Below, in pieces: positions 52,374-62,540 of a stretch of DNA of 64,000 nt. Positions within the stretch are counted from its first letter, which is position 1. Every line of letters begins with the position of its first letter. The translations under genes were made by a program, and so were the position numbers. Origin of the DNA: Mermis nigrescens. Taxonomy: Eukaryota; Nematoda; Enoplea; Mermithida; Mermithidae. A model generated the notes under the pieces. It made no database searches and was not told the DNA's origin. It worked only from the letters and a program-made list of their open reading frames with translations. The stretch covers positions 3,347,848 through 3,411,847 of the forward strand of contig JAVLUZ010000142.1 in the NCBI GenBank assembly GCA_036768485.1. Direction: 5' to 3'.

Positions 52374-53012
52374 CATACATGATCTGGGAGGGGGTATTTA
52401 AGAAAAATTTTCACCCCCTCAGAATTAGCAATTTTTTGAAATTTCCCAAAAATTTTCTAAAAATTTGTAGAAAAGATGATTTTTAAGCGTTTTTAGCTAT
52501 CTATTTGCTCAAAAGTGCCAAATTTTCGGCGCTTCACGCCATTATACTCATGTTTTGTTCAATTTGTTCCGACTTTTTTTTGATTTTTTTTCTCGAATTT
52601 TTTATGTTTTTATGCTCTAGAAAGATCGTCAGAAACGCTGAGAAACGATGTTTTTGACGCGTACCTACTATTTTTGGACCAAAAAAGGCACTTTATAATT
52701 TCAACCCCGCCCCAGAATTCCCATGCTGTGCACACATAGGTGATGTAGCGGTGGTACCTCCTGTGAGACCCAAGCACGCAGGCTACAAGCCCATTGTGCT
52801 CCGCGGAATAGATTATCATCTCACCGAGTTATACCAGCAGTACCTCTTTAAGAGCCCTGCTGGATACCAGCGGTATCACGTAAGTGTCCCGCTGGAAAAA
52901 TTAGCCGACTGCACGAAGAAAGAACCCACAGTGCGTGGTTTCGAACCTCGTGCCCGCAACTTGTAGTTAGATCGTTAACCACTAAGCCACGGAGGCTTGC
53001 TGTGCATACATG
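52374..53012. mobile_element. MITE family F4 with TSD, split by a SINE
   Basis: Starts CATACATGATCTGGG and, after the SINE at 52738-52997, ends GTGCATACATG. Flanks CTTGCAAT (52366-52373) and CTTGCGAT (53013-53020) agree at 7 of 8. Interior includes GGCGCTTCACGCC (52528) and GAAAGATCGTCAGAAACGC. Without the SINE and its duplicated target it is about 365 bp, like the 5600 copy. Confidence 0.85.
52738..52997 (-). mobile_element. tRNA-derived SINE with 14-bp TSD
   Basis: On the minus strand it begins AAGCCTCCGTGGCTTAGTGG (A box) and has GAGGTTCGAAACC (B box) 33 nt on, a tRNA-like head of about 70 nt, then about 190 nt of body. TGCTGTGCACACAT (52724-52737) and TGCTGTGCATACAT (52998-53011) flank it, 13/14 identical. 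This is the target duplication made by LINE-type machinery. The target is the right end of the F4 MITE. Confidence 0.85.
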
Positions 53013-53020
53013 CTTGCGAT

Positions 53021-54180
53021 TGAGTCAAGCTCCGATTACGGAATTTTCGGCGTGACATGCAGCGACAATGTTAAGCTAGCAAGGCAATCTGGGGAAATTC
53101 ATTTTTACTTTCAGCAGAACGCAATCTTTTATTGGTAGTGAATAAGGCTTTACGTGTGAGACAGTAGACAAAAGTATTAAACTGTGTGAAAAAATTTTTC
53201 GATTTGTCCAGATTACGTGGAAATAAAACTTGTCCTATAGCTCTTACACTTCGTTTTTAGACGATTCTCAATGAGGTTACAAATCAGTCATTAAAAAGTA
53301 TGTGGAAGAACGTAAAATCCGGACTCTAATTATATGAGCAGCCTTTTTAATATACACAAATAGTAATTTGCTTTAATTGACTATGGATGCTTCGCACCAA
53401 ATGCCAGGAATAGTGATCGACCGGGACCTCGATCACATTTAGCTTCCCAAGCCTCGGCAAGCCTAAAAGATAATTAGAGAAATTTACTACACAAGTTCAA
53501 TTCTGTACAGCGTTTGCCTTCAAATACGTCGCTTGTTTGCTTAGAATGGTCATATTATCATTGTGCAAGCATTTAACCAGGCCTCCAAAGATCGCTTGCA
53601 AGTGAAATAGTTAAGCTGCTTTTATCAAGGTGTTTGGAAAAATTTTTATATAGTTCCTATGAGATTTAGACTTCCCAATCAATCGATTCTCAGTTCGTTT
53701 CGATTACCTTATGCCATTTGACTTGTCAATGCTAATGACTCAGCAGGAAAATCAAACAAATGGACAAGGTCATATATATTTATGTAGTTACTATGTAAGT
53801 ACATATGTATAGGCTAAGAAAGTCAAAATATCACGATTTTTTGTACTTACTTACCAAGCTAAAATTTTGCTCATACATACATACATACACTGTGAACATC
53901 CGGACTAAAATGCAGCAAAAAAAACTAATTTTTATACGAACTGCTCATTAACTCCTTTTCAGAAATGACGAAATTTTACACGTCTTATAATTGCTACTCA
54001 CTTATAAAGAATCCCATTTAGAGAAATCAGCCTATAACGAAACGTGATTGCCTTACTAACAGAATAATTGTGAATATAGGTAGAAATCAGCTTGAAACTT
54101 CCTCCATTCGAAATTTCTGCCTAATAGATACCCCAGGATGGCGAAAGCGATGCCCTGCAGTGAGATTTTCCTAGGGAGTC
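53021..54180. other. AT-rich DNA with fragments of hAT ends
   Basis: TAGTGATCGACCGGGACCTCG at 53412 resembles the starts at 11126 and 31743 and is followed by GCCTCGGCAAGCC, so a hAT fragment lies here. A short (CATA)n run is at 53874-53890. No gene seen. Confidence 0.4.
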
Positions 54181-54186
54181 AGAAGC

Positions 54187-54340
54187 ACACATGGGCGTGA
54201 GGAGGGGTCTGGCTGGACCCTCTGAGAATCTTAAAGATCCTTGAAAATCAATAGACCCACAGAATTTAATTTTTGGTGCTATTTTGGGCGATTTTACCCA
54301 TCGAATTCCCCAAACTTTTTTTACTGCTGACGGGAACCAA
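54187..54340. mobile_element. MITE family F3, right end decayed
   Basis: CACACATGGGCGTGAGGAGG with F3 words CCACAGAATTTAATTTTTGG and TTTTGGGCGATTTTACCCATC, ending near ACTGCTGACGGG. The left flank is GTCAGAAG; no matching right duplicate. Confidence 0.65.
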
Positions 54341-55297
54341 AACGTAATCTAACAATGCAACTGAATTTCAAGTGTCTTAAATAAGATTAATCATTTTTTG
54401 CTAAGCGACACGTAAGCATATATGGGGAGCGACAGAATTCTGTAGGTCTGGATTAAGCAAAACTTGAAAAAAATCGCAAAAAAAACATACATAAATTCAA
54501 TTTTGGCTTTGGCGTAACCAGTAATTAGCGATGTGCATGTAAGTCGCTTGTTGCCCGCCAAAATAATTTTGTGCACCTTCATCTGCTTACCCTCGCGCAA
54601 GAATTTCAAGAACTTTAGGTACTTTTAAGGCAACTAAGTAACTCGCTAGCATATCGTCACAAACATTTAGCAGCTAAAAGTAGGTCCAGCCGGAGTAAAT
54701 TTCGCATGCAAGACACGGTTTTTACAACCCATATTTTTACGCATGCAAATGAAGTAGTCAGGTTATTTACACTATCGCATCATGATTAGATTGTTAGTTA
54801 TAAGACGCATTTCTCACTTTCTCTCCAGTGCATTTATTTTTAACCATTTCTGTAATTAATTCAAGAAACTCATATAAAGCAAAATTTTATAAGATCCTGC
54901 GGTAAAAAGAACATTGAAGAGTAAAATTTGTACTTAGCGGAACATGAACTCGTACTTATTTACTCCTTATATTTTCGAAATTTCTTCTCTGCAGGCTGTA
55001 CAAATGAGCGTCCGAGTTCAAATCAATCCAAATTCAAGTCAAGCTCAAAAAATTCAATTCAATTTCCATGCAATTCAATCGATTTGAATTCAATTCAATT
55101 GCAAAAAAAGAGCTGTGCTATAAGGTAACAGTCAATTTCTTTGCACATAAGCTTAAATGACTGAAAAATTGTTAGACACAAAACTGCTGGTACCTTATTA
55201 ACTTCTTTTCACAAAAAAAAGAAATAGGTCATGAAAACATGTAAAAAAGGAGAAAAACAAGGAGGTATTTGAGAGAAAAAACACAAACATAACCAAC

Positions 55298-55451
55298 CTT
55301 TACGAGGGTCTTATCAATATCCTTCAGCTTTGCTTTAATCAAGTTAATCTCTTGTGCATATCCTTTAAGTTCAGAGCGGTTGCGCCGTTCCAGTCGTTCG
55401 CTCCTCCGTTTAAATAAAAGCACACTTTCGCGTAGCTTTGCCGTTAAATCT
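55298..55451 (-). CDS. coiled-coil gene, exon f (most 3' seen)
   Basis: A minus-strand exon between TACTTTATAG and GTTGGT encodes DLTAKLRESVLLFKRRSERL, then ERRNRSELKGYAQEINLIKA, then KLKDIDKTLVK. Leu spacing and charged residues predict a continuous coiled coil. The GT donor is in phase 0. Its open frame needs two bases from the preceding exon, but exon e ends in phase 0, so a small exon or an error lies between them. No family assigned. Confidence 0.55.
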
Positions 55452-55567
55452 CTATAAAGTAGACAAACCATAAGGTTAAGGGTTGTCTACTTCAATCTAA
55501 AAATTTGCGATTAAATAGTGACACCTTTCAGGAAGTATGTTAGCAAAGTGATGACATAAGCACATAC

Positions 55568-55693
55568 CTTATGGCCACTTCGTTCTGCTTCCAACTCAGC
55601 CTTCAAGCCATTAATTTCCGCTTTCAACGAGTCGCATCGGTTACGATAAGAGGAAACGGTGTTTCGACTTTCCAGCAGCAAATTCTCAAAGAA
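55568..55693 (-). CDS. coiled-coil gene, exon e
   Basis: Acceptor TTCCTTTCTTAG, donor AAG|GTATGT, 42 codons in phase 0 at both ends: FFENLLLESRNTVSSYRNRC, then DSLKAEINGLKAELEAERSG, then HK. This is strongly heptad-like (L..EI..L..EL). Both other frames are closed by stops, so the frame is fixed. Confidence 0.65.
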
Positions 55694-55824
55694 CTAAGAA
55701 AGGAATAATTTCAAAAACAATCATTAATCAGATGTCAATGGCTACAAAAGCAATTTGAAACACAACGGAAATATAGCTGACTAAGATACTGTACGCAACA
55801 ATGAATATGCAATAAAAACTTTAC

Positions 55825-55932
55825 TTTATCAGCATTACGCTTATAATTCCAACCAGAGCCATATTCGTGCAAAAAGTCCCCGACGCAAGTGCCTTTGAAT
55901 GTCTTAAATCTTATTACATTTTCTCTTACTAA
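55825..55932 (-). CDS. coiled-coil gene, exon d
   Basis: 36 codons in phase 0 at both ends, after AAAAGTTGCAG and before GTAAAG: LVRENVIRFKTFKGTCVGDF, then LHEYGSGWNYKRNADK. Less heptad-like than its neighbours. It joins exon e in frame (ADK-FFENLL). Acceptor tract is weak, so the start is less certain than the donor. Confidence 0.5.
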
Positions 55933-56105
55933 CTGCAACTTTTATTCAATTTTTAGCGCGAAAATTAGTCCATTATTTATTCGCTAGTGTGAAATTAGAC
56001 CTTTTTCTATTTTAAAACGAAAGTATACGATTGATAATTTATCAGATTAAACAATAAAAATAATTCAAGATCTCAGTAGCTGTAATAAGTAAGGCTAACA
56101 AGAAT

Positions 56106-56262
56106 AATTATTATTGATTGATTATGTTATTATTATTAGTATTTTTACTATTATTATTATTATTATTATTGTTATTATTGTGATTACTATTCTCACTATT
56201 ATTATCATTATCATTGCCTTAATAATAATAACAATAATAATAATTATTATTATTAATCGGAT
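56106..56262. repeat. (ATT)n-rich microsatellite
   Basis: Long imperfect run of TTA/ATT with GTT and CTA variants, ending in the reverse (AATAAT) orientation. Lies in an intron of the coiled-coil gene. The 73-codon Ile-rich frame here is an artefact of the repeat. Confidence 0.85.
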
Positions 56263-56379
56263 TAAATCGCATGTTCACAAGATTTATTTTTTACACTCGT
56301 ACTTTAGAAACTCAGAACTTTTGGCATTTTGTTGAAAACCTATAAAGTGTCTTCCACTAACATAGCAAGATCTTAAGGG

Positions 56380-56560
56380 TTTGGAGATTTTCACAAAACC
56401 CGCAAAATGTTTTTCGCCCCTCCCCTGCAATAACTTTTTCACACCATTCCCCGCATAGTCGTAAAATTTTGAAATTTGGTGGTGAATTTGACCAATTTTT
56501 CATAATTTTGACATATTTTCTAAACTTTTAACCCAGGCCGGTCATAGCATGTCTGATCAC
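56380..56560. mobile_element. MITE family F4 fragment (intronic)
   Basis: AAGATCTTAAGGGTTTGGAG, followed by TTTTCACAAAACCCGC and TTTTTCGCCCCTCCCCTGC, matches the left 180 bp of F4. The right half is missing. It lies between exons d and c of the coiled-coil gene. Confidence 0.5.
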
Positions 56561-56662
56561 CAATGTATGCATGCGTTTAAGCACTGCAAATGGCAACTGT
56601 TGACGAAATGGCATAACCCACTTTCGATTGTCTGGCCTTTTGTCTTCTTAGACACAGGCAAC

Positions 56663-56789
56663 CTACACATCGTGAATAGGGGCTTTTGACGGAAGTATTC
56701 GAATGATCGGGGTCAAGCCAGCCAGCTGGCGCCTGAGCTCAAAATTTTCTTTCTGTAGCTCTCTTTTACGTTCTTCCAAAGCCTCGTAC
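56663..56789 (-). CDS. coiled-coil gene, exon c
   Basis: After ATAATCCTAG, the segment encodes YEALEERKRELQKENFELRR, then QLAGLTPIIRILPSKAPIHD and V, then TAG. It joins exon b in phase (AA + G gives Lys). The TAG may be a true stop of one isoform, or the exon may end earlier at GAT|GTGTAG, which would join exon d in frame. The heptad pattern is clear over the first 25 residues. Confidence 0.65.
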
Positions 56790-57550
56790 CTAGGATTATA
56801 TAGAGACACTCCCTTACATCATACGTTTTCCGTATTCTCAACATTCGATTATTATCATAAATAAAATCAATATAAAAACCTCATCGCCCCTCGGCCTCAA
56901 CCATCATTTCAACAGACATAAGTGAAGTAGGAAAACTAAAATGAAACGAAGAATATAAACCTTAATTACTTCAATGCATTAAATAGGTGCATAAACAGAA
57001 TGTCATCCTCATAATTTAAAAGCGCTTTTAGCGTTTTCTCCTTGAATTCGGACATTCACGACTTTTCATGAACCTCAATTCAAATTAGGCATACAAGAGT
57101 AAATCAGTCGAGCTTGTCCCATCATTGAATTATTCGTCTCTTCGAAAAATCAGTCAAATTGCAGTAATTCACTTAATATACATAACCATACCTGGGCAAT
57201 GGCTGACGGTTCGCCCCGTCCAACTTCCAGCCAAAAGGGTGGGTGGGTCCCTAGACCCTGAAAAAGGTGGGTGTGTCCCTGAAAAAAGGTGGGTCGTTCA
57301 GCTTAATCAGTGGGTCAGTCACTGAAAAAAGGTGAGGCCATCCATGAAAAAGGTGTAGAACAGTATAATAAGATAGTTCCTGTGCATGTTTTGCAAACTG
57401 ATCATGATATACTGTATCTAGCATTTCCTTAAATTATCTCCAAAAATTTTCTCCTTGTACAAAACATAGCCCCGTCCAATATACCCCTTCGCTACGTCCA
57501 ACTTTTTGTTCGGTCCCTCCTGGTGATGGGCCGATATAGTGCATTGCCCA

Positions 57551-57817
57551 CATACGTGGGCAGCAAGAAAATTCTGGGGGGGGGGTGCAAGATTTTTTTG
57601 AAGGTCAATAAATGGCCTTAAAAATGGCGGTATGGCGATAAAAACACCATTTTTCGACGTTTCTCATCAAGCACTATCCATTGGCATCAAAAAATTGCGA
57701 AAAAAACGAAAAAAATTTTCAAAAATTGAATTCTGGGGGGGGGGTATTTTGATTTCTGGGGGGGGTAGTTTGGTTTCTGGGGGGTGCATACCCCCCAAAC
57801 CCCCACGCCCAGGTGTG
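57551..57817 (-). mobile_element. MITE family F1 with perfect TSD (intronic)
   Basis: 267 bp, CATACGTGGGCAGC to ACGCCCAGGTGTG, between identical ATTGCCCA repeats (57543-57550, 57818-57825). It lies in the intron between exons b and c of the coiled-coil gene. Confidence 0.9.
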
Positions 57818-58060
57818 ATTGCCCAGGTGTGTACATAACATTTTCGCAACAACGTACACTCGGTTACATCCGGAACTTAGTTTGTGCTGGATCCAGATTT
57901 TTCCGAAGCAACTCAAAGGAACAAGTATAGAAGAAGAGATTTCTTTAAAAAATGTCGCCATCATTCCGACTTTTGATCAGAAAAATCTAAAAGCTTACAA
58001 ATAGATAACCTACACACCTAAGCTATTTTGAGCATACACTGCGCTCCTCCGACGACTTAC

Positions 58061-58190
58061 TTTATCTTCCACACATTAATCAATGGCGACTCAGCCTTGC
58101 CCGTTTCCCACGTATCTTCCAAGGATGGGTTTCTTAATGCTTTCCGCAATTCGCCAATTTGTTTCCCTTGACTTGCAAGTTCGGCTTGAG
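58061..58190 (-). CDS. coiled-coil gene, exon b
   Basis: Strong borders: ATTATTTTTAG acceptor and ATAAA|GTAAGT donor. It encodes QAELASQGKQIGELRKALRN, then PSLEDTWETGKAESPLINVW and KI. The incoming phase (G + CT, Ala) fits exon a and the outgoing phase (AA + G, Lys) fits exon c, which is good evidence that the three belong to one transcript. Heptads in the first half, a loop with Pro/Gly in the second. Confidence 0.75.
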
Positions 58191-58594
58191 CTAAAAATAA
58201 TCGAAATATTTTTTGAAGTATCGATGTCCGGTTCATATTAAAATGTAAACAAGCAATAATCACAAGAACATTCAACATTATCGATATAAGTCCCATTTTT
58301 AATCTACGTTCGGATCGAGCTGATACAACTTACATTTTCTTGTACACTGTTTAAATGTTACAGCCGAAATACTGACTAAATTTATGCAAAATTCCGAAAT
58401 CAGTATTAGTTATAACATACCAAAAAAGCTATTAACATTAACAAATAGCGTGCATGTAAACGTAACTTTCAATCTTAAAGCAAATTGCAAAACGATTGAG
58501 AAATTACTTTTGCTAATGCAAAGTAACAAAATTTAAAATTATATTCAAAAAACTAAGGACGAATGGCCCATCACAATTTTTCATAGATAAGTAC

Positions 58595-58660
58595 CTTGCG
58601 TCAATTTTTGCTGCAAGGCGGCCGATTTCAGCAAGGGTAATTCCATATGTGTATGAAATC
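58595..58660 (-). CDS. coiled-coil gene, exon a (most 5' seen)
   Basis: After TTGTTTGAATAG, a 66-nt exon reads FHTHMELPLLKSAALQQKLT and Q, ending CAAG|GTACTT in the phase needed by exon b (QQKLTQ-AQAELASQGKQ). The ATG at the fifth codon could be the initiator, in which case the exon is partly 5' UTR. Upstream exons, if any, were not found. Confidence 0.65.
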
Positions 58661-58879
58661 CTATTCAAACAAAATGACACGTAGGTACATCATGATAATA
58701 AACCTATACATAGTATCAAGCCGTATGCAGGAAAAATATAGATGCAAACGCTCAGAAGAGGAGTAAAATCCAGGGTATTAGTGCATCAGGTCATCCTATT
58801 TTGAAAACGATCGTGTTTCAAGTATGATATGATATAAAAAGACTTGCTTTTAAAGCATAAGGTCAAAAGGGAAAGGATC

Positions 58880-59290
58880 ATTTTTCATCATTTTCCTTCT
58901 CAGATATTGCCTTTTTTTGCGTAAATTTTTTTGGAGTGACTAGGATTTGAAACTATGACCTTCTGATTCAGGCACGTAGCCAGAGGGGTTCATAGGATGC
59001 GGCCGCACCCCTGGTCCGGCAAGTCAGAATGAAAGAATGAGAAAAGGAACATGACTGATATTTGAGGTTTCAGGTTCCTGATTTTTCCATAGAAGATACC
59101 TACTAATTTCTTTAGCTTTTCGAAGCTTGAGGCCAGATCAAACCTATTAAATGTAACAGATTGGCATTTCAATCAATTCCTTACTTTGAAAGTTTGGTTC
59201 GCACCCCCTCTTAAGAAATCCTGGCTACGACCATGGGTCTGTGATTGATACTAGTCATTGCTCTAACCACTGAGCTATCCGACTAGAAAT
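58880..59290 (-). mobile_element. tRNA-derived SINE split by a hAT-like MITE
   Basis: On the minus strand the 5' half (about 59286-59238) reads GTCGGATAGCTCAGTGGTTA then GAGCAATGACTAGTA, an excellent tRNA D-arm. The 3' half (58972-58880) reads AATCAGAAGGTCATAGTTTC then AAATCCTAGTCACTCC, the anticodon and T-arm side. Between them sits a hAT-like element (58973-59236) with ends CAGGCACGTAGCCAG and, inverted, CATGGTCGTAGCCAGG. An uninterrupted relative is at 62424-62540. Confidence 0.65.
58973..59236. mobile_element. hAT-like MITE inside the SINE
   Basis: 264 bp with GTAGCC-type ends as in F6. Flanks TTCTGATT and TCTGTGATT resemble each other but are not a clean 8-bp duplicate. The 60-codon minus frame inside is a repeat shadow. 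Confidence 0.65.
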
Positions 59291-59449
59291 TCAAATCATG
59301 TGATTCGCTAACGGAGCAATTTTTCAATGCGCTTCATTCTGGCAAAGACATCGACCATTTAGCTTTCAACTAAGCTAAGCTGTTTAAGATTCGGTGATAA
59401 ACTGCCGATGTCAGATTACTTGAGGATTCATAATGGTGAGACATAACCT

Positions 59450-59660
59450 ATGCCTATGCAGTGGGATGCAACTCGCACGATTTGCTCCGCTCGTTGCAGC
59501 TCAAGGGGGATAAATGCCTCAAATTTTTGGCCAAAAACACATAAAATGGCCAAAAAGGGCAACTTCTCTCCAAAAATGGGGGGGGTCAAAAATTTGACTT
59601 TATGAGATGGGGATGTCCAACTTCGGGTGGGGGCACCTTCCAAACCCCTGTTACATGTAT
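59450..59660 (-). mobile_element. MITE family F2, inverted, left end decayed
   Basis: Contains CAAATTTTTGGCCAAAAACA, AAAATGGGGGGGGTC and CAACTTCGGGTGGGGG, and ends CCTGTTACATGTATG. Reverse orientation relative to 8079-8311. Confidence 0.65.
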
Positions 59661-59927
59661 GATCCGACTTTAACTCTGTAGAATAGTGACTATTAAGACG
59701 TCATCAGCAATAATAATAATTTTAATAATTAAAATAGTCCTATATTTCTTATAACGCGGCAGCTTCTACCATCGAGCAGTCGATAACGTAAATAGCTAAT
59801 GCCAATAAAATAAGATTAAGCTTAGGGATAATAAATAAAACAGATTATTTAAACAACGCAAGCTGCTATTCTGTAATAAAACTCAACCCACTACTCAGTC
59901 TTAGTTTAAATGCTAACATCATGATAA

Positions 59928-60020
59928 ATGCACATAACTTAGCCTGAGCCTAAGTCGGAATTTTTGACAAAGCAAAATGGCACTTGTTATGATTCAGGCT
60001 AAGGCTCATTTATGTGCATT
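59928..60020. mobile_element. short hairpin element
   Basis: An inverted repeat of about 30 bp (ATGCACATAACTTAGCCTGA against ATGCACATAAATGAGCCTTA on the other strand) around a 35-nt loop. Possibly a very short MITE; no TSD assigned. Confidence 0.5.
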
Positions 60021-60031
60021 CAAAATGGTGC

Positions 60032-60535
60032 CAGTAGTGGTAGATCCAGGAATTTCTGACAGTGCGGAAAACGGGAGGAACACCAAATTTTTCTAAACGT
60101 GTCACAAAAATTGTCCGAAAAATTCGTATATTATGATAAAACTAGCGGTTTTTGGCCGTCTTTTGATAGACAGAAGCACTTGTGATCCGAAAAAAGTTAG
60201 ATATTCCTGAAAGTTTCCTACGAAAAAGGCACAAAATTAGCGCACATATCGGCACAACGCACTAGAAAAATACTCGATAAATTATTGTAAGAACTAAAGA
60301 ATCCTTGTTCTCAACATAAATTACCCTTCTAACGTAAAAATACAGTTTTTTAAAGCGCAAGAAAGTCTGTAAATATCATTAATGAGTAGTACCCGGCGCG
60401 AAGCGCCGGAAAATTTGAAAACTTATAATAAAAATGACTTAAACCATCAACAAATACGCATTATTCTCTATTGCGCCCAAATATTTATTAAAGACAAGTG
60501 GGGCGGCCGCCCCGCCCCCTTTCAATCCACGCCTG
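60032..60535. mobile_element. MITE family F5, divergent copy
   Basis: Left end CAGTAGTGGTAGATCCAGG, right end inverted CAGGCGTGGATTGAAAGG. Contains the perfect hairpin GGCGCGAAGCGCC at 60395-60407 and the GGGGCGGCCGCCCCG block common to F5 right ends. TSD not clear. Confidence 0.7.
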
Positions 60536-61223
60536 AGTGCCACTACATAAAGTAAATGTGAAAATGGGCTGCAACGAGCGAATCGGACGATGCGAGTTGC
60601 TTGCTTCCAACTGCTTAAGCTCAGGTTATGTCGGTATGAGTGCTGCTTGTGTCCAAATTTATGTCCAGTGTAATTAGGAGTGCCTTTTATGTCCGTCTCA
60701 CAGTGATGTGAGTGACAAGTAGACGGTACCTAACCAAAGTTAATTTGGGGAGAAGGGGTCATCCGGACGGGGGTATATTTTTTATGTACATTTAAGCCCA
60801 TACATGGGCGATACAGAGCTAGCCACAGGATGTGAAATCCAAGAATCATCATATAGTAAATTGTGGTCATTGTTTTTTATACACGGTCTCTTTGTACATG
60901 CACAAAGACGGCCCCCAAATTTCAATGCAAGTGGTACAGCAGCACGTTATGAGCAGTAAATAGGGTTTCTCGGAGCTTGTTAGTGAAGTTTAGCCAATTT
61001 ATGGCTTTCAAGCGATAAAAAATACAACAAATTATCAATTCGGCGCGAAGCGCCAAAAACTTACTTCTGATGTTTTCAGCCCTCTGAGGTAGAATTTTTG
61101 ACCTTTTTTCCGTAGTAATCTCAAAAGCTGCCTGCTGTACCTTTCGTTTTCTCAGAATCGTCCAACAGTCCCTGCTTTTCCAAAACCTCAGGTAAGGGTA
61201 ATACCCCCTCTTGCCCATGTGCA
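60536..61223. other. repeat-derived DNA, no supported gene
   Basis: Holds the hairpin GGCGCGAAGCGCC at 61042-61054 and the phrase TTTGTACATGCACAAAGACG (60893-60912), which recurs in the F5 composite near 12066 and 12590. It is therefore a decayed element. The 100-codon minus frame at 60922-61224 has no motif. Confidence 0.45.
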
Positions 61224-61400
61224 TACATGTAACAGGAGGAATCCCCCAATCAAATCGAATGTCCCCACAGAGTCAAAAAATTTTTGAATCCCCGATTTTT
61301 GGAAAAAATCGAATTTTTTGGCTGTTTTTATGCGTTTTTTGGTCGTTTCTGGTCAAAAATTGGAGGTCATTTACCCCCTAAAAATGGCCGACCCCTTCCC
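61224..61400 (+). mobile_element. MITE family F2, right end decayed
   Basis: CATACATGTAACAGG at the left, then TTTTTGAATCCCCGATTTTTGG and GTCAAAAATTGGAGGTCATT, ending in ATTTACCCCC and AAATGGCCGACCCC. The flanks do not give a clear duplicate. Confidence 0.65.
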
Positions 61401-62423
61401 CCAATATGTGTTAAAACCTGAATATAATCGTACCACTATTGGACCTAGACAACGACTTTTTCGAACTAGACAAACACTTTTTTGGATCAGGCAAACTCAT
61501 TTCCAAACCCGGACAACTTTTTAGCCAAACGAAAAACCATCTGAAATTCGGCAGACATCCAACATTGAATTTCTAATGGTTTTTTTGAGATTTCACCCCC
61601 ATCATACATGTGCATAGGGTCAAGTGACTTGAGGCTGGGGAGTTGACCAACCACGGACCACGCAAAGAAAAATAAATCCAACCATGCAAAAATTTGGGAA
61701 GAACCACGTAAAAATTCGAAAATAAAGACAAACATATTCAAAATTTGTAAAATGAACATTAGTCCAATGCTAAGTTTACGTGGTTGGTAGCCAACCACGA
61801 TGTTTTCCTGTTGGCTAGTCCATTTGATTTAGTTTTACATGTCCAACTACACAACTGACCTTATCAATTTTTTTAGTCAACAACATTTTTAACATTGTTG
61901 GCTAGCCAATTACATGCTAGCCACTTTGTTAATTAAGCCGTTTTTAGAAAAGCATGACCAACCCCGTAATTGAATTAATTATTCTGGGCATTCTGAGCAA
62001 CCATGCAAGCCCGTGAAGGTCACTTGAACCTGGGAAAAGTGAGTGTGCCCATGTACGTACCCCATAACAACCCATGTTGCCAGAATCGGTTGCATGTATG
62101 GTCCAGCTAGACCCCCGACCCAAAACGAAAAATTTTCTAGTGAAAAACAAGGTATAAGTCAAAAAAGGATAAATAAATAATGAATTTATTGCAAAAACGA
62201 ATGCTTGAAATCATCGAAAACTGCTAATTAGGGCAATTTTTACCCTAGTTTGACGTTGCGCATCTTTGGTTAGATCACCACATCTGCTATTCTCACTTTT
62301 ATTACGTAGACACACGAGACACGTCTACTAACACTGAGCACAAATGTGGACACAAGCAGCACTAATACCGCTTTTGTCTGGCACCATTATAAATCCTCAA
62401 ACAATCTAATGTCCATAACCGTA
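61401..62423. other. non-coding DNA, nothing recognised
   Basis: A degenerate short repeat of CTAGACAA/CTTTTT (61443-61515) and several CCAACCAC/GTGGTTGG words (61640-61920) are visible. The 103-codon minus frame at 61487-61798 has no motif I recognise. Confidence 0.35.
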
Positions 62424-62540
62424 TTATAGCTTTATGGGTGGAGCGCTGGACTAGCAATCAGAAGGTACTGGTTTCAAATCACAGTGACTCAAAAATCTTG
62501 TAACACAAAAATGTGATATTTGAAGAGGAATATACTAAAA
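62424..62540 (+). mobile_element. tRNA-derived SINE
   Basis: GTGGAGCGCTGGACTAGCAA, then TCAGAAGGTACTGGTTTCAA and ATC, are the D-, anticodon- and T-arm regions of a tRNA-like head. The following GTGACTCAAAAATCTTG...GATATTTGAAGAGGA is similar to the 3' part of the split SINE at 58880, so the two belong to one family. Confidence 0.6.

Noticed and set aside
52930..52997. tRNA gene on the minus strand
   Set aside because: Good A and B boxes, but no matching acceptor stem, and the sequence is bounded by a SINE-type TSD with a 190-nt body.
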